Of a DNA stretch of 47,052 nucleotides, positions 1 through 7,882 are shown piece by piece (the first letter of the stretch is position 1; the number at the start of each line of letters is the position of its first letter). Under the pieces are notes generated by a model. That model was not told where the DNA came from and ran no database searches. It saw only the letters and a program-made list of their open reading frames with translations. Made by a program: the position numbers and the translations under genes. This DNA is from Bacteroidaceae bacterium (GTDB lineage: Bacteria; Bacteroidota; Bacteroidia; Bacteroidales; Bacteroidaceae), in the NCBI GenBank assembly GCA_017546785.1, contig JAFYRW010000017.1:1-47052 (forward strand). Direction: 5' to 3'.

Positions 1-158
1 GCTTACTAGTGATGCGTTAAATTAACACCTTTAATTTGTAATTTGTTAATATACTATACTTTATATAAGTTTTTGCTTGTTCGCGATTTGAGTCACTTTC
101 CGATGCGATAATTCGGTTCAATGTCGTTGCAAGTCATTAACTACAAACTATTTAAATA

Positions 159-170
159 GCTCTTTGACAT
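159..170 (+). promoter_or_regulatory. boxA-like antitermination motif (candidate)
   Basis: The string GCTCTTTGACAT is one base off the classical rRNA boxA core GCTCTTTAACA. It lies about 70 bp before the transposase-remnant start codon. A related string (GATCCTTGACAT) occurs at 46989-47000 in what looks like an rRNA leader. No rRNA follows here, so it may belong to the insertion element or be a leftover of an rRNA leader. I see no TTTG/TAnnTTTG promoter pair immediately upstream. Confidence 0.35.
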
Positions 171-220
171 TCTACGATTTGAAGTGAGCGTTATGTTAAA
201 TTTGTGGCCATTAAAAGCCG

Positions 221-260
221 CAGATATGAGAGAAGACAAATATGTCCTCTCTCATATCTG
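221..260 (+). repeat. Long hairpin enclosing the transposase-remnant start codon
   Basis: The arms CAGATATGAGAGA (221-233) and TCTCTCATATCTG (248-260) are exact reverse complements. After an A/C mismatch, GACA (235-238) and TGTC (243-246) pair as well, leaving the 4-base loop AATA. The ATG at 242-244 begins in the loop and runs into the inner stem, so the RNA would hide the start codon. Some transposase genes use such structures to block translation from transcripts entering from outside. Applying that idea here is inference. Confidence 0.65.
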
Positions 261-580
261 TCAATAAGGCTGCTTATCATCTTGGTGTTCTTGTAGTTAT
301 AGATTTGTCCTCACCATCCAAGGCAAACGAGTCTGGAGATTACCGGGTCTTCGAAGAACTTGGCATGTGGCTCATCCGTAAGGTTCGTCCGATGTGTGCT
401 AAGGAAGACGTTTCTGAGGTATATCTTCCCGGCTGGGAGATCTTCGCAATTGACTCTACAACCATCCCTTGCAGCATCAAACTGGCTGAATGGGCTCTGG
501 TGGTACTCAGAGAACTATTGAATGTTCCTGAGTCACTCACTAAAAATCAAAATGTCAATCAACTAAAATTGGATTTTTAA
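242..580 (+). pseudogene. Transposase remnant, IS4-type (DDE), internally deleted
   Basis: The 112-residue frame contains the region around the first catalytic Asp of an IS4-type transposase: a run like YRVFEELG, then a VRPM segment, then YLPGWEIFAIDSTTI, where the Asp of AIDST is the expected first D of the DDE triad. Full-length relatives are roughly 380-400 residues and carry two more acidic residues, which are absent here. After 'LAEWAL' the similarity stops abruptly. The last ~25 residues (RELLNVPESLTKNQNVNQL region) resemble the C-terminal tail of such proteins, so the simplest reading is an internal deletion joining N-terminal and C-terminal parts. The N-terminus also seems shortened. 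It should be inactive. The family assignment rests on remembered motif similarity and was not searched. Confidence 0.7.
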
Positions 581-618
581 ACAAAATTTATCGCATCAGT
601 AGTAATAACAGATAATAA

Positions 619-656
619 AAAAAATCAGGCAGTTAAATTTAACTGCCTGATTTTTT
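619..656 (-). terminator. Perfect palindromic terminator after the DUF3127 gene
   Basis: A 38-bp perfect palindrome has arms built on AAATCAGGCAGTTAAA and its complement. On the minus strand it ends in a run of T, 16 bp after the DUF3127 stop. Poly-A and poly-T on both sides make it usable in both directions, so it also insulates the gene from the transposase remnant. Confidence 0.85.
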
Positions 657-672
657 GTTTTTTATCCTTGTG

Positions 673-1047
673 TTAGAAGGGAAGGTCGTCAGCCTCGTTC
701 TGTGTGTTGAAGTCGGCTGCGTTTATTTTGGGTGCGCTTATTGCGGGCGCGCTCATAGCCTCAGCAGGGATAGGCGCTGTTCCGCGCTCTACACGCCAAG
801 CGCGAATATCGTTGTACCAACGACCATTGTATTCGCGTGCGTTAATATCAAAAGATACTGTAAGCTCCTCGCCTGCCTGTATGTTGAATTGTGCTATCTT
901 ATCTGCTCCAAATACGTTGAAACATATTTTACGGGGATACTGTTCGTGAGTCTCAAGAACGTACTCCTGCATTTTCCACTCGTTTCCTGTTTTTGATGTA
1001 CCGCCTCTGGCGTCAAGTACTGCAATGATTTTTCCTGTAATTTCCAT
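673..1047 (-). CDS. DUF3127 OB-fold protein with SSB-like acidic C-terminal tip
   Basis: This 124-residue protein opens with MEITGKIIAVLDARGG and contains FNVFGADKIAQF and EYNGRWYNDIRAWRVE, matching the DUF3127 family common in Bacteroidota. Residues 1-87 would form the OB-like domain. Residues 88-118 are a low-complexity Ala/Pro/Asn linker. The end is EADDLPF, which closely resembles the DDDIPF tip by which single-stranded-DNA-binding proteins recruit partners. I infer single-strand DNA binding or an accessory role in DNA metabolism. It is not the canonical SSB, whose N-terminal domain differs. The gene is monocistronic: it is divergent from dnaN and closes at the 619-656 terminator. A TACTTTCG element on the minus strand near 1067-1074 may be its -7 box. 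Confidence 0.8.
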   Translation of the reverse strand: MEITGKIIAVLDARGGTSKTGNEWKMQEYVLETHEQYPRKICFNVFGADKIAQFNIQAGEELTVSFDINAREYNGRWYNDIRAWRVERGTAPIPAEAMSAPAISAPKINAADFNTQNEADDLPF

Positions 1048-1206
1048 AATAAAATTCTAATACTCGGCGAAAGTAGTTCATTTTTACGAAAAAAACTATT
1101 TTTTTTATCTCATTTTAGAGAGTATTTTCAATAGCTCGGCAATAGCAAAGGCTTTGTTGTTAAAAATGTGATAAATGTTGTAAGTAAGCCGAAAATAATG
1201 CTGATA

Positions 1207-1240
1207 TTTGACGTAATCTTTATATTTGTTGTTATCTTTG
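1207..1240 (+). promoter_or_regulatory. dnaN distal promoter P1
   Basis: TTTG at 1207-1210 and TATCTTTG at 1233-1240 fit the Bacteroidota -33/-7 consensus, with a 22-base spacer, slightly longer than the usual 19-21. The end of the -7 box is also the left arm of an inverted repeat, CTTTGAGC (1236-1243) / GCTCAAAG (1248-1255). That could be an operator or an RNA hairpin at the transcript's 5' end. Confidence 0.5.
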
Positions 1241-1316
1241 AGCAAAGGCTCAAAGAATTTCTGCAATTGCTGTAAAATATTTAATCAAGCTTAATACAAT
1301 TTTACTTGTTTTTTGT

Positions 1317-1324
1317 TATCTTTG
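1317..1324 (+). promoter_or_regulatory. dnaN proximal -7 box P2
   Basis: TATCTTTG matches TAnnTTTG exactly and sits in a context (TTGTTATCTTTG) that repeats P1. There is no clear TTTG at -33. The expected start near 1330 would give a leader of about 60 bases before the dnaN ATG. Confidence 0.4.
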
Positions 1325-1393
1325 GCTTTGATAAGCGGCTCTTTTTTGTGGGTTGCTCTTTTGAATAGGTTAATTATATAAAACACTAATATT

Positions 1394-2518
1394 ATGAACT
1401 TTACAGTATCAAGTTCCCAGCTTTCTTCGCGTTTGCAGACTATCAGTCGAGTTATTAATTCAAAGAATGCAATTCCTGTGTTGGACTGCTTCTTGTTTGA
1501 ATTGCAGGGAAAGACCCTTACGCTTACTGCTTCGGACCCCGACAATACTTTGAATACCTCGTTCGAGGTTGTTGATTCGTCGGAGGATTTTAGCTTTGCA
1601 ATATCTTCGAAGATTCTTATCGACGCTCTTAAAGAGGTTTCTGAGCAGCCTTTGCGCTTCGAGATAAACAAAGAGACTCTCGAGATTACAATCTACTATC
1701 TCAATGGTAAGTATAGTATGGTCGGTAAGAATGCCGATGAATATCCTTCGGCTCCTGTTCTTGCCGAGGATGCTGTTAAAATATCAATTCCTACACGCGT
1801 TATTTCGAGCGGAATCTCTTGCTCGCTTTTTGCGGCTGCCGACGATGAAGTTCGCCCTGTAATGTGCGGTATCTATTTCGACTTTACTCCCGAAAATGTG
1901 GCTTTTGTTGCATCGGACGGTCACAAATTGGTGCGTTGCCGCGATTATTCTGTGGTTGGTGCCGAAAAATCGGCTTTTATTCTTCCTAAGAAGCCCGCTA
2001 CATTGCTCAAGAACCTTTTGGGTAAGGATGAGCAGGAGGAGGTTGTATTGGAGTTTGACGGCCGTTTCGCTACATTCTCAATGGGCGAGTATGAGCTTGT
2101 TTGCCGCCTGCTCGATGGCCGCTATCCCAACTATAATGCTGTAATTCCTCAGAATAATCCCCATAAGCTCACAGTGGACCGCACTGCTCTTATCGGAACA
2201 TTGCGTCGTGTGGCTATCTTCTCGTCTCAAGTGAGCCTTATTAAGCTTCACATTGAGGCCGGCAAGATTGTCATTTCGGCACAGGATACAGACTTCTCGA
2301 CATCGGCCGAGGAGAGCATTACCTGCAACTACGAGGGCGCACCTATGAATATCGGATTCCGTGCGTCGTTCCTCATAGATATTTTGAACAATATCCCCGG
2401 ACAGGATGTGGTGATTGAACTTGCCGATCCTTCGCGTGCGGGTGTAATTGTTCCAGCCGAGCAGTTGGAGAATCAGGAGCTGTTGATGCTTTTGCTCCCT
2501 GTGATGATTACAGACTAA
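1394..2518 (+). CDS. dnaN: DNA polymerase III beta subunit (sliding clamp)
   Basis: This 374-residue protein has the usual length and three-repeat organisation of the bacterial beta clamp, the ring that tethers polymerase III to DNA. Recognisable stretches are the N-terminal MNFTVSSSQLSSRLQTISRV, AFVASDGHKLVRC near the domain I/II boundary, YPNYNAVIP in domain II, and a C-terminal VIVPAEQLENQELLMLLLPV ending. Bacteroidota clamps commonly end in this LLLPV/LLMPV style. The gene opens a plus-strand run that continues into an exonuclease 76 bp downstream and then coaBC. It is preceded by two tandem promoter-like elements. dnaA is not next door, unlike in many Firmicutes. Confidence 0.95.
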   Translation: MNFTVSSSQLSSRLQTISRVINSKNAIPVLDCFLFELQGKTLTLTASDPDNTLNTSFEVVDSSEDFSFAISSKILIDALKEVSEQPLRFEINKETLEITIYYLNGKYSMVGKNADEYPSAPVLAEDAVKISIPTRVISSGISCSLFAAADDEVRPVMCGIYFDFTPENVAFVASDGHKLVRCRDYSVVGAEKSAFILPKKPATLLKNLLGKDEQEEVVLEFDGRFATFSMGEYELVCRLLDGRYPNYNAVIPQNNPHKLTVDRTALIGTLRRVAIFSSQVSLIKLHIEAGKIVISAQDTDFSTSAEESITCNYEGAPMNIGFRASFLIDILNNIPGQDVVIELADPSRAGVIVPAEQLENQELLMLLLPVMITD

Positions 2519-2594
2519 AGAATATTGTACAGCAATCTCTTTATGCTTCTTGTGGGGTATTGGGGGTTGCTGTCGTTTATGCTATAGACAGACT

Positions 2595-3365
2595 ATGAAA
2601 CTCAATCTTAAGAATCCTATCATATTCTTTGATCTTGAAACTACAGGAGTGGATATTTCAAAGGATAGAATAGTGGAGATTTGTTATATAAAGGTTTTTC
2701 CCAACGGCAATGAGGTGTCGCGTACAATGCGCATAAACCCCGGAATGCCTATCCCCGAGAGTGCCTCGGCCGTACACGGAATAAAGGATGAGGATGTAAA
2801 GGATTGTCCTCTCTTCAAGGAGGTGGCAAAGGAGATTGCCAACGACTTTGTAGGATGCGACATTGCCGGCTTTAATTCCAACCGCTTCGACCTTCCTTTG
2901 CTTGCCGAGGAGTTCCTTCGTGCGCAGGTAGATATTGACCTTACACGTCACCGTGCCATCGACGTACAGGTAATATATCATAAGCTTGAGCAGCGTACCT
3001 TGTCGGCGGCGTATAAATTCTATTGTGGCGCCAATCTTGAGAATGCTCACAGTGCGTTGGCCGATACTCGTGCTACATACGAGATTCTTCAGGCGCAGCT
3101 TGACCATTATCCCGAGATTTTGCAGAATGATATTGATTTTCTATCACAATATTCTGCATTCAACCGCAATGTGGATTTTGCCGGTAGAATGGTCTACGAC
3201 GATGCAGGAAACGAGATATTCAATTTCGGACGCTACAAAGGCGAGCGTGTCGATGCTGTGCTGCATCGCGACCCGGGATATTATGCCTGGATGATGAACG
3301 GAGATTTTCCTCTTAATACCAAACAGGTATTGACAAGAATAAAGTTGCGCGACATTAAAAAATAA
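2595..3365 (+). CDS. DEDDh 3'-5' exonuclease, DnaQ/epsilon-like, with ExoX-like C-terminal domain
   Basis: Starting at the ATG at 2595, the protein is 256 residues; an upstream in-frame ATG at 2550 would add 15 unlikely residues. Exo I is IIFFDLETTG (D13, E15). Exo II lies around GFNSNRFDLPLL. Exo III is NAHSALADTRATYEIL, with the His and Asp of the DEDDh subclass. After the nuclease domain (about 1-180), a smaller region contains FNFGRYKGERV and PGYYAWMMNGDFP, like the C-terminal domain of ExoX-type nucleases. It should remove nucleotides from 3' ends. It follows dnaN and may act in proofreading or repair, but it is not proven to be the polymerase III epsilon subunit. The stop is 5 bp before coaBC. 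Confidence 0.88.
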   Translation: MKLNLKNPIIFFDLETTGVDISKDRIVEICYIKVFPNGNEVSRTMRINPGMPIPESASAVHGIKDEDVKDCPLFKEVAKEIANDFVGCDIAGFNSNRFDLPLLAEEFLRAQVDIDLTRHRAIDVQVIYHKLEQRTLSAAYKFYCGANLENAHSALADTRATYEILQAQLDHYPEILQNDIDFLSQYSAFNRNVDFAGRMVYDDAGNEIFNFGRYKGERVDAVLHRDPGYYAWMMNGDFPLNTKQVLTRIKLRDIKK

Positions 3366-3370
3366 GGCTT

Positions 3371-5446
3371 ATGCTTAAAGGAAAAAAAATAGTGCTTGGA
3401 GTAACAGGAAGCATTGCTGCATATAAATCGGCATTGCTTGTCCGTTTGTTGGTGAAAGAGGGCGCCGAAGTTCAGGTAGTGATGACTCCTGCAGCAAAAG
3501 AGTTCATTACACCTTTGACAATGGCTACACTCTCGGGACGCCCTGTGCTATGCGACTTTTTCGATACTAATAGCGGCAATTGGCACAGTCACGTAGAGCT
3601 TGGCCTGTGGGGCGATGCTATGATTATAGCTCCCGCAACAGCGGCCACTCTTGGTAAAATGGCCAATGGTGTTGCCGATAATCTGTTGGTTACTACATAT
3701 TTGTCGATGAAGGCCCCTGTGTTTATAGCTCCTGCTATGGACCTTGATATGTATTCTCACCCATCGACACAGCGCAATATAGATATTCTGCGTGGATACG
3801 GAAACAATATGATAGAGCCTGCCTCGGGTGAGCTTGCCAGCCATCTGTGTGGCAAAGGCCGTATGGAGGAGCCCGAGAATATCGTTGCACGCATAAAGGA
3901 TTTTTTTTTCTCCGGTAGGTTGCTGACAGGGAAGAAAGTGCTGATAACAGCCGGCCCTACATACGAGAAAATAGACCCTGTCCGTTTCATAGGAAACTAC
4001 TCATCGGGAAAGATGGGCTTTGCCATAGCCCAAGAATGTGCCTCTCAGGGTGCTGATGTGACATTGGTCGCAGGCCCCGTATCCATTGCAACGCCCCATC
4101 CGTCGATTAAGCGTATCAATGTGGAGTCGGCACAACAGATGTACAATACAGCAACAGAGGCCTTTCCGCAATGCGATACGGCAATATTATGTGCTGCAGT
4201 AGCCGACTATCGTCCCTCCTCTGTTGCTGAAAAAAAGATTAAGCGTACCGGCGAGGGAATGACAATTGAGCTTGAGGCGAACCCCGACATTGCCGCTTCG
4301 CTGGGAAAGATTAAACGCGACGACCAGCGTCTGGTGGGCTTTGCTTTAGAGACCAACGACGGAGAGAATAATGCCCGCGAGAAGCTGGCAAAGAAGAATC
4401 TCGACTTTATTGTCCTTAATTCACTTACCGATAAGGGTGCCGGCTTTGCTGTAGACACCAATAAGGTTACGATAATTGACAAAGAGGGTGAGACACGCTA
4501 TCCTCTCAAGAGCAAGAGTGAGGTGGCGCGCGACATTGTCAAGCATCTGTCAAAATTGTTGCTTGTGCTGTTGTTTATCTTGTTGCCTGTGTCGCTCGAT
4601 GCGCAGGAGCTGAATGCGGTAGTCAATCTTAATACCTCAAAGATTCAAGGAACAAACACCGAGGTTTTTGAGTCTCTTAAGGATGCTCTCTCCGAGTTTA
4701 TAAACAACCGTAAATGGACTACATACAATTACGAGGATTACGAGCGTGTCTCCTGTAATTTCACATTCATCGTCGATGAATATTCCGATGCGGGAGAATT
4801 CTCGGTTACTCTTATGGTGCAGTCTACGCGTCCCGTCTATGGCTCTTCGTATAACTCCCCTCTGTTTATGTACGAGGATAAGGTGAGGTTCAACTATCAG
4901 TCGCACGACCGACTGGAATTCAACGAGGATAATCTTGACAATAACCTTACTGCCGTTATTGCATTCTACGCCTATCTTATTCTGGGATTAGATATGGATG
5001 CGATGGGAGAAATGGGCGGCTCCGACCTTTTGACAAAGGCTCAGAATATTGCCAACAATGCTCAGAATCTTTCCGACACAGGCTGGAGAGCGGGTAGCGG
5101 TAATAGTAACCGCTTTTCAATAATAGACGACTATATGAATGGTGCGCTGGAGCCTATACGCCAGCTTATGTATCGCTATCATCGTTTGGGTCTTGATACA
5201 ATGTACAAGAATGCCGATGCGGGACGGAAAGTTATAACCGAGACATTCGCTCTGCTGAATGAGGCGTATGCCAACCGTCCGTTGGCCTATTTTACCAAAC
5301 TCTTTACCGAGTATAAACAGGATGAATTCGTAAATATATATTTCAAGAAGGGAACGTCGGAGGAGAAGCAGAGTGTCGTGAAGATACTCTCGGAGATTAA
5401 CCCCTCGCTCTCGACCTCTTGGGATAAGATTCTTAAAGACAGATAA
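3371..5446 (+). CDS. coaBC: CoaBC fused in frame to a DUF4835 secreted protein, with an internal signal sequence
   Basis: One uninterrupted 691-codon frame holds two proteins that are normally separate. Residues 1 to about 180 are the CoaC flavoprotein decarboxylase: GVTGSIAAYKSALLVRLL, active-site His74 in NWHSHVEL, PAMDLDMYSHP, and the Cys of HLCGKGRM. Residues about 190-392 are the CoaB ligase: ITAGPTYEKIDPVRF, NYSSGKMGFA and AAVADYRP. Together they make 4'-phosphopantetheine. Where CoaBC normally ends (KSEVARDIVKHL) the frame runs straight into a hydrophobic stretch, L396-L409, and a signal-peptidase-like LDA/Q site at 411/412. The DUF4835 domain (about 412-691) follows. GTG at 4523, TTG at 4556 and TTG at 4559 are possible internal starts that would give a free secreted DUF4835 protein. 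Some databases link DUF4835 to type IX secretion (PorD); I am not certain of that. A sequencing error that removed a stop is the main alternative. Confidence 0.85.
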   Translation: MLKGKKIVLGVTGSIAAYKSALLVRLLVKEGAEVQVVMTPAAKEFITPLTMATLSGRPVLCDFFDTNSGNWHSHVELGLWGDAMIIAPATAATLGKMANGVADNLLVTTYLSMKAPVFIAPAMDLDMYSHPSTQRNIDILRGYGNNMIEPASGELASHLCGKGRMEEPENIVARIKDFFFSGRLLTGKKVLITAGPTYEKIDPVRFIGNYSSGKMGFAIAQECASQGADVTLVAGPVSIATPHPSIKRINVESAQQMYNTATEAFPQCDTAILCAAVADYRPSSVAEKKIKRTGEGMTIELEANPDIAASLGKIKRDDQRLVGFALETNDGENNAREKLAKKNLDFIVLNSLTDKGAGFAVDTNKVTIIDKEGETRYPLKSKSEVARDIVKHLSKLLLVLLFILLPVSLDAQELNAVVNLNTSKIQGTNTEVFESLKDALSEFINNRKWTTYNYEDYERVSCNFTFIVDEYSDAGEFSVTLMVQSTRPVYGSSYNSPLFMYEDKVRFNYQSHDRLEFNEDNLDNNLTAVIAFYAYLILGLDMDAMGEMGGSDLLTKAQNIANNAQNLSDTGWRAGSGNSNRFSIIDDYMNGALEPIRQLMYRYHRLGLDTMYKNADAGRKVITETFALLNEAYANRPLAYFTKLFTEYKQDEFVNIYFKKGTSEEKQSVVKILSEINPSLSTSWDKILKDR

Positions 5447-5450
5447 AAAG

Positions 5451-7118
5451 ATGCTGACATCACTTAGTATAAGGAATTTTGCATTGATTGACCATCTTGA
5501 GGTTGATTTTTCTTCGGGATTCTCGGTTATTACAGGAGAGACCGGAACGGGAAAATCGGTCTTTCTGGGTGCAATCTCTATGATGCTGGGACAGCGCTCC
5601 GACGCAAAGAGTGTGCGCGAGGGTGCCGACCGCTGTATAATAGAGGGACACTTTGACCTGTCGTCGTTTGATATGCGCAGTTTCTTTGACGAGAATGAAC
5701 TAGAGTACGATGAGTGCGATTGCATTGTGCGTCGCGAGCTATCATCGTCGGGACGCAGCAGAGCCTTCATAAACGACACACCTGTATCTGTATCGTTGCT
5801 TAAGGAGCTTGGAGCAAAGCTCATCGATGTTCATTCGCAGCATCAGAATCTTCTTTTAGGCGACAAGCATTTTCAGCTTGGTGTGCTCGACACATTGTCT
5901 GCCGGCGATGCTCTGCTGTCGTTATATAGAGAGTGCTACTCTGAATGGTGTTCAATAAACAAGGAGCTTGCCGCGTTGCAGGAGACGCTGGAGTATAGCC
6001 GTCGCGACGAGGAGTGGTTGCGCTTCCAATTGGAGGAGCTCGATGGCGCCGCTCTTGTCGATGGTGAGCAGGAGGCTCTTGAGCAGGAGATTAAGGAACT
6101 TACATACGCCGAGGATATAAAATCGGCATTGTACACAGCGTCGAACATAATTGATGGTGACGATGGAGGCTCTCTCCTGCAGTCGTTGCGCGATGCTGCA
6201 AATGCTCTCTCCCGTGTGGCTGCGCACTATCCGCAGGCGGGCGAGCTATCGGAGCGTCTCGAATCGAATTACATTGAACTTAAGGACTGCTGCGGGGAAC
6301 TGAGGAACAGAATGGAGCAGGTGACCTTCTCACCCGAACGTCTGGAAAAGGTTGAGAGTCGTCTGGCATTGATATATAGTCTGACAAAGAAGCATCGTTG
6401 CGATTCTGTTGCCGAACTTCTTTGCATTGCCAATGATTTTCGCCAACGTCTCGATTGCATTGTCGGTGGAGACGATGCTCTTATGGAGCTTGAGCGTAAG
6501 GCAAAAATGCTTAAAGAGAAGCTCGTTAAGAGTGCCGCCGCAATTACCGACCAGCGTAAGGTAGCAGCCGAGGCTCTGCAAAAGGAGATAACGGAGATTC
6601 TTGTAACGTTGGGAATGCCGCTCATACGCTTTGTCGTCGATTTTAAGGATAGCGCCGATTTTACCCCTTGTGGAAAGGATGTTGTAACATTCCTATTCTC
6701 GGCCAACAGCAGCAGTGCATTGCAGCCTCTCTCCGAGGTGGCATCGGGCGGAGAAATGGCACGAGTGATGCTCGCGCTAAAATCCTTGATAGCAGGCCGA
6801 GGCAATCAGCCTACACTCATATTCGATGAGATTGATACAGGAATATCGGGCGTGCTTGCCGAGCGTATGGGACGTATGATGCAGAAGATGGGCTGCGAGC
6901 AGCGTCAGGTGATAAGTATTACCCACCTTCCGCAGGTAGCGGCGCTGGGCTCTTCGCACTATAAGGTATATAAAGAGGAGCGGGAGAGTGGCACATATAC
7001 AAACATTATCAGCTTGTCGGGCGAGGAGCGCATAAGAGAAATTGCCCAGATGATGAGTGGAGAGATATTGAGCGACGCGGCATTGAACAATGCCCGTATG
7101 CTTCTTTCTAAGAAATAA
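5451..7118 (+). CDS. recN: DNA repair protein RecN
   Basis: This 555-residue SMC-like ATPase has the family's usual length. The N-terminal MLTSLSIRNFALIDHLEVDF leads to Walker A GETGTGKSVFLGA (about 29-41). A long central part rich in Glu, Leu and Arg (about 160-360) would form the short antiparallel coiled coil typical of RecN. The C-terminal half carries the ABC signature around LSEVASGGEMARVMLALK and Walker B LIFDEIDTGISG, followed by ISITHLPQVAA. RecN helps hold and process double-strand breaks for recombination. The ATG is 5 bp after the preceding stop, so it is very likely cotranscribed with the coaBC-DUF4835 frame. That frame lies between dnaN/exonuclease and recN, an arrangement I recall from other Bacteroidota. 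Confidence 0.95.
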   Translation: MLTSLSIRNFALIDHLEVDFSSGFSVITGETGTGKSVFLGAISMMLGQRSDAKSVREGADRCIIEGHFDLSSFDMRSFFDENELEYDECDCIVRRELSSSGRSRAFINDTPVSVSLLKELGAKLIDVHSQHQNLLLGDKHFQLGVLDTLSAGDALLSLYRECYSEWCSINKELAALQETLEYSRRDEEWLRFQLEELDGAALVDGEQEALEQEIKELTYAEDIKSALYTASNIIDGDDGGSLLQSLRDAANALSRVAAHYPQAGELSERLESNYIELKDCCGELRNRMEQVTFSPERLEKVESRLALIYSLTKKHRCDSVAELLCIANDFRQRLDCIVGGDDALMELERKAKMLKEKLVKSAAAITDQRKVAAEALQKEITEILVTLGMPLIRFVVDFKDSADFTPCGKDVVTFLFSANSSSALQPLSEVASGGEMARVMLALKSLIAGRGNQPTLIFDEIDTGISGVLAERMGRMMQKMGCEQRQVISITHLPQVAALGSSHYKVYKEERESGTYTNIISLSGEERIREIAQMMSGEILSDAALNNARMLLSKK

Positions 7119-7134
7119 ATAAGAAATAGAATAT

Positions 7135-7881
7135 ATGGTAAGTACAAATGAAATGATTTTTGGCGTCAGAGCGGTGCTCGAAGCGTTGGAAGCAGGTAAA
7201 GAGGTCGATAAGATATTGGTTAAACGTGATATTCAGAGTGAATTGTCGCGCGAACTTTTTGCGGCTCTTAAAGGACGCAATATTCCTGTGTTGCGTGTCC
7301 CGGTAGAGAAGCTCAATAGAATTACACGCAAGAACCATCAGGGAGTAATTGCTTTTATCTCGGCAGTGGAGTATGCCCGTGTCGATACTTTGATTCCTAC
7401 TCTCTATGAAGAGGGAAAGGTACCTTTCCTTGTATTACTAGACGGTATAACTGATGTTCGTAATTTCGGCTCTATTGCCCGTACCTGCGATTGCGCCGGA
7501 GTAGATGCAATAATAATCCCCTCGCATAATAGCGTTACTGTGAATGCCGACGCGGTAAAGACATCGGCGGGAGCATTGCATACTCTCCCTGTATGCCGCG
7601 AAAAGAATATCACTGATACTCTCCGCTATCTGAAGGAGTCGGGTATTAGAATCGTCTGTGCAACAGAGAAGGGCACAAAGAATTATACTCAGAGTGACTA
7701 TAATACTCCTGTATGTATTGTAATGGGTGCCGAGGATACAGGAATTCCCGTAGAGCATCTTCGTCTGTGTGACGATTGGGTTAGTATTCCGCAGTTCGGA
7801 AACATTGAGTCGTTGAATGTATCGGTAGCAACCGGAGTTGTTCTTTATGAGGCTGTGCGCCAGCGTCATCTTTCGGAGTAA
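7135..7881 (+). CDS. rlmB: TrmH-family rRNA 2'-O-methyltransferase, RlmB type
   Basis: This 248-residue SPOUT-class methyltransferase has the expected two-part structure. The N-terminal substrate-binding domain starts with NEMIFGVRAVLEALEAGKEV and runs to about residue 80. The knotted catalytic domain contains LLDGITDVRNFGSIARTCD, VCIVMGAEDTGIP and SIPQFGNIESLNVSVATG. The Asn/Arg of NFGSIART, Glu of GAEDTG and Asn of ESLNVSVA are the usual catalytic and S-adenosylmethionine-site residues. RlmB methylates G2251 (E. coli numbering) of 23S rRNA. A related TrmH-type target cannot be excluded. The gene starts 16 bp after recN and its stop is 1 bp before the next start codon, so it belongs to the same transcription unit. 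Confidence 0.88.
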   Translation: MVSTNEMIFGVRAVLEALEAGKEVDKILVKRDIQSELSRELFAALKGRNIPVLRVPVEKLNRITRKNHQGVIAFISAVEYARVDTLIPTLYEEGKVPFLVLLDGITDVRNFGSIARTCDCAGVDAIIIPSHNSVTVNADAVKTSAGALHTLPVCREKNITDTLRYLKESGIRIVCATEKGTKNYTQSDYNTPVCIVMGAEDTGIPVEHLRLCDDWVSIPQFGNIESLNVSVATGVVLYEAVRQRHLSE

Positions 7882-7882
7882 A

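Larger units (their letters stand above)
1048..1393. other. Intergenic region between DUF3127 gene and dnaN
   Basis: This 346-bp AT-rich divergent spacer contains no gene I can support. It holds a candidate -7 box for the minus-strand DUF3127 gene (about 1067-1074), two plus-strand -7 boxes for dnaN (1233-1240 and 1317-1324) and an 8-bp inverted repeat at 1236-1255. I found no convincing DnaA-box cluster, and dnaA is not adjacent, so I do not call an origin. Confidence 0.6.

Noticed and set aside
619-656. 38-bp perfect palindrome as a recombination or attachment site
   Set aside because: Its position just after a stop codon and its flanking T run fit an ordinary terminator better.
1048-1393. 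Possible replication origin next to dnaN
   Set aside because: No dnaA neighbour and no cluster of DnaA boxes (TTATCCACA type) in the spacer.
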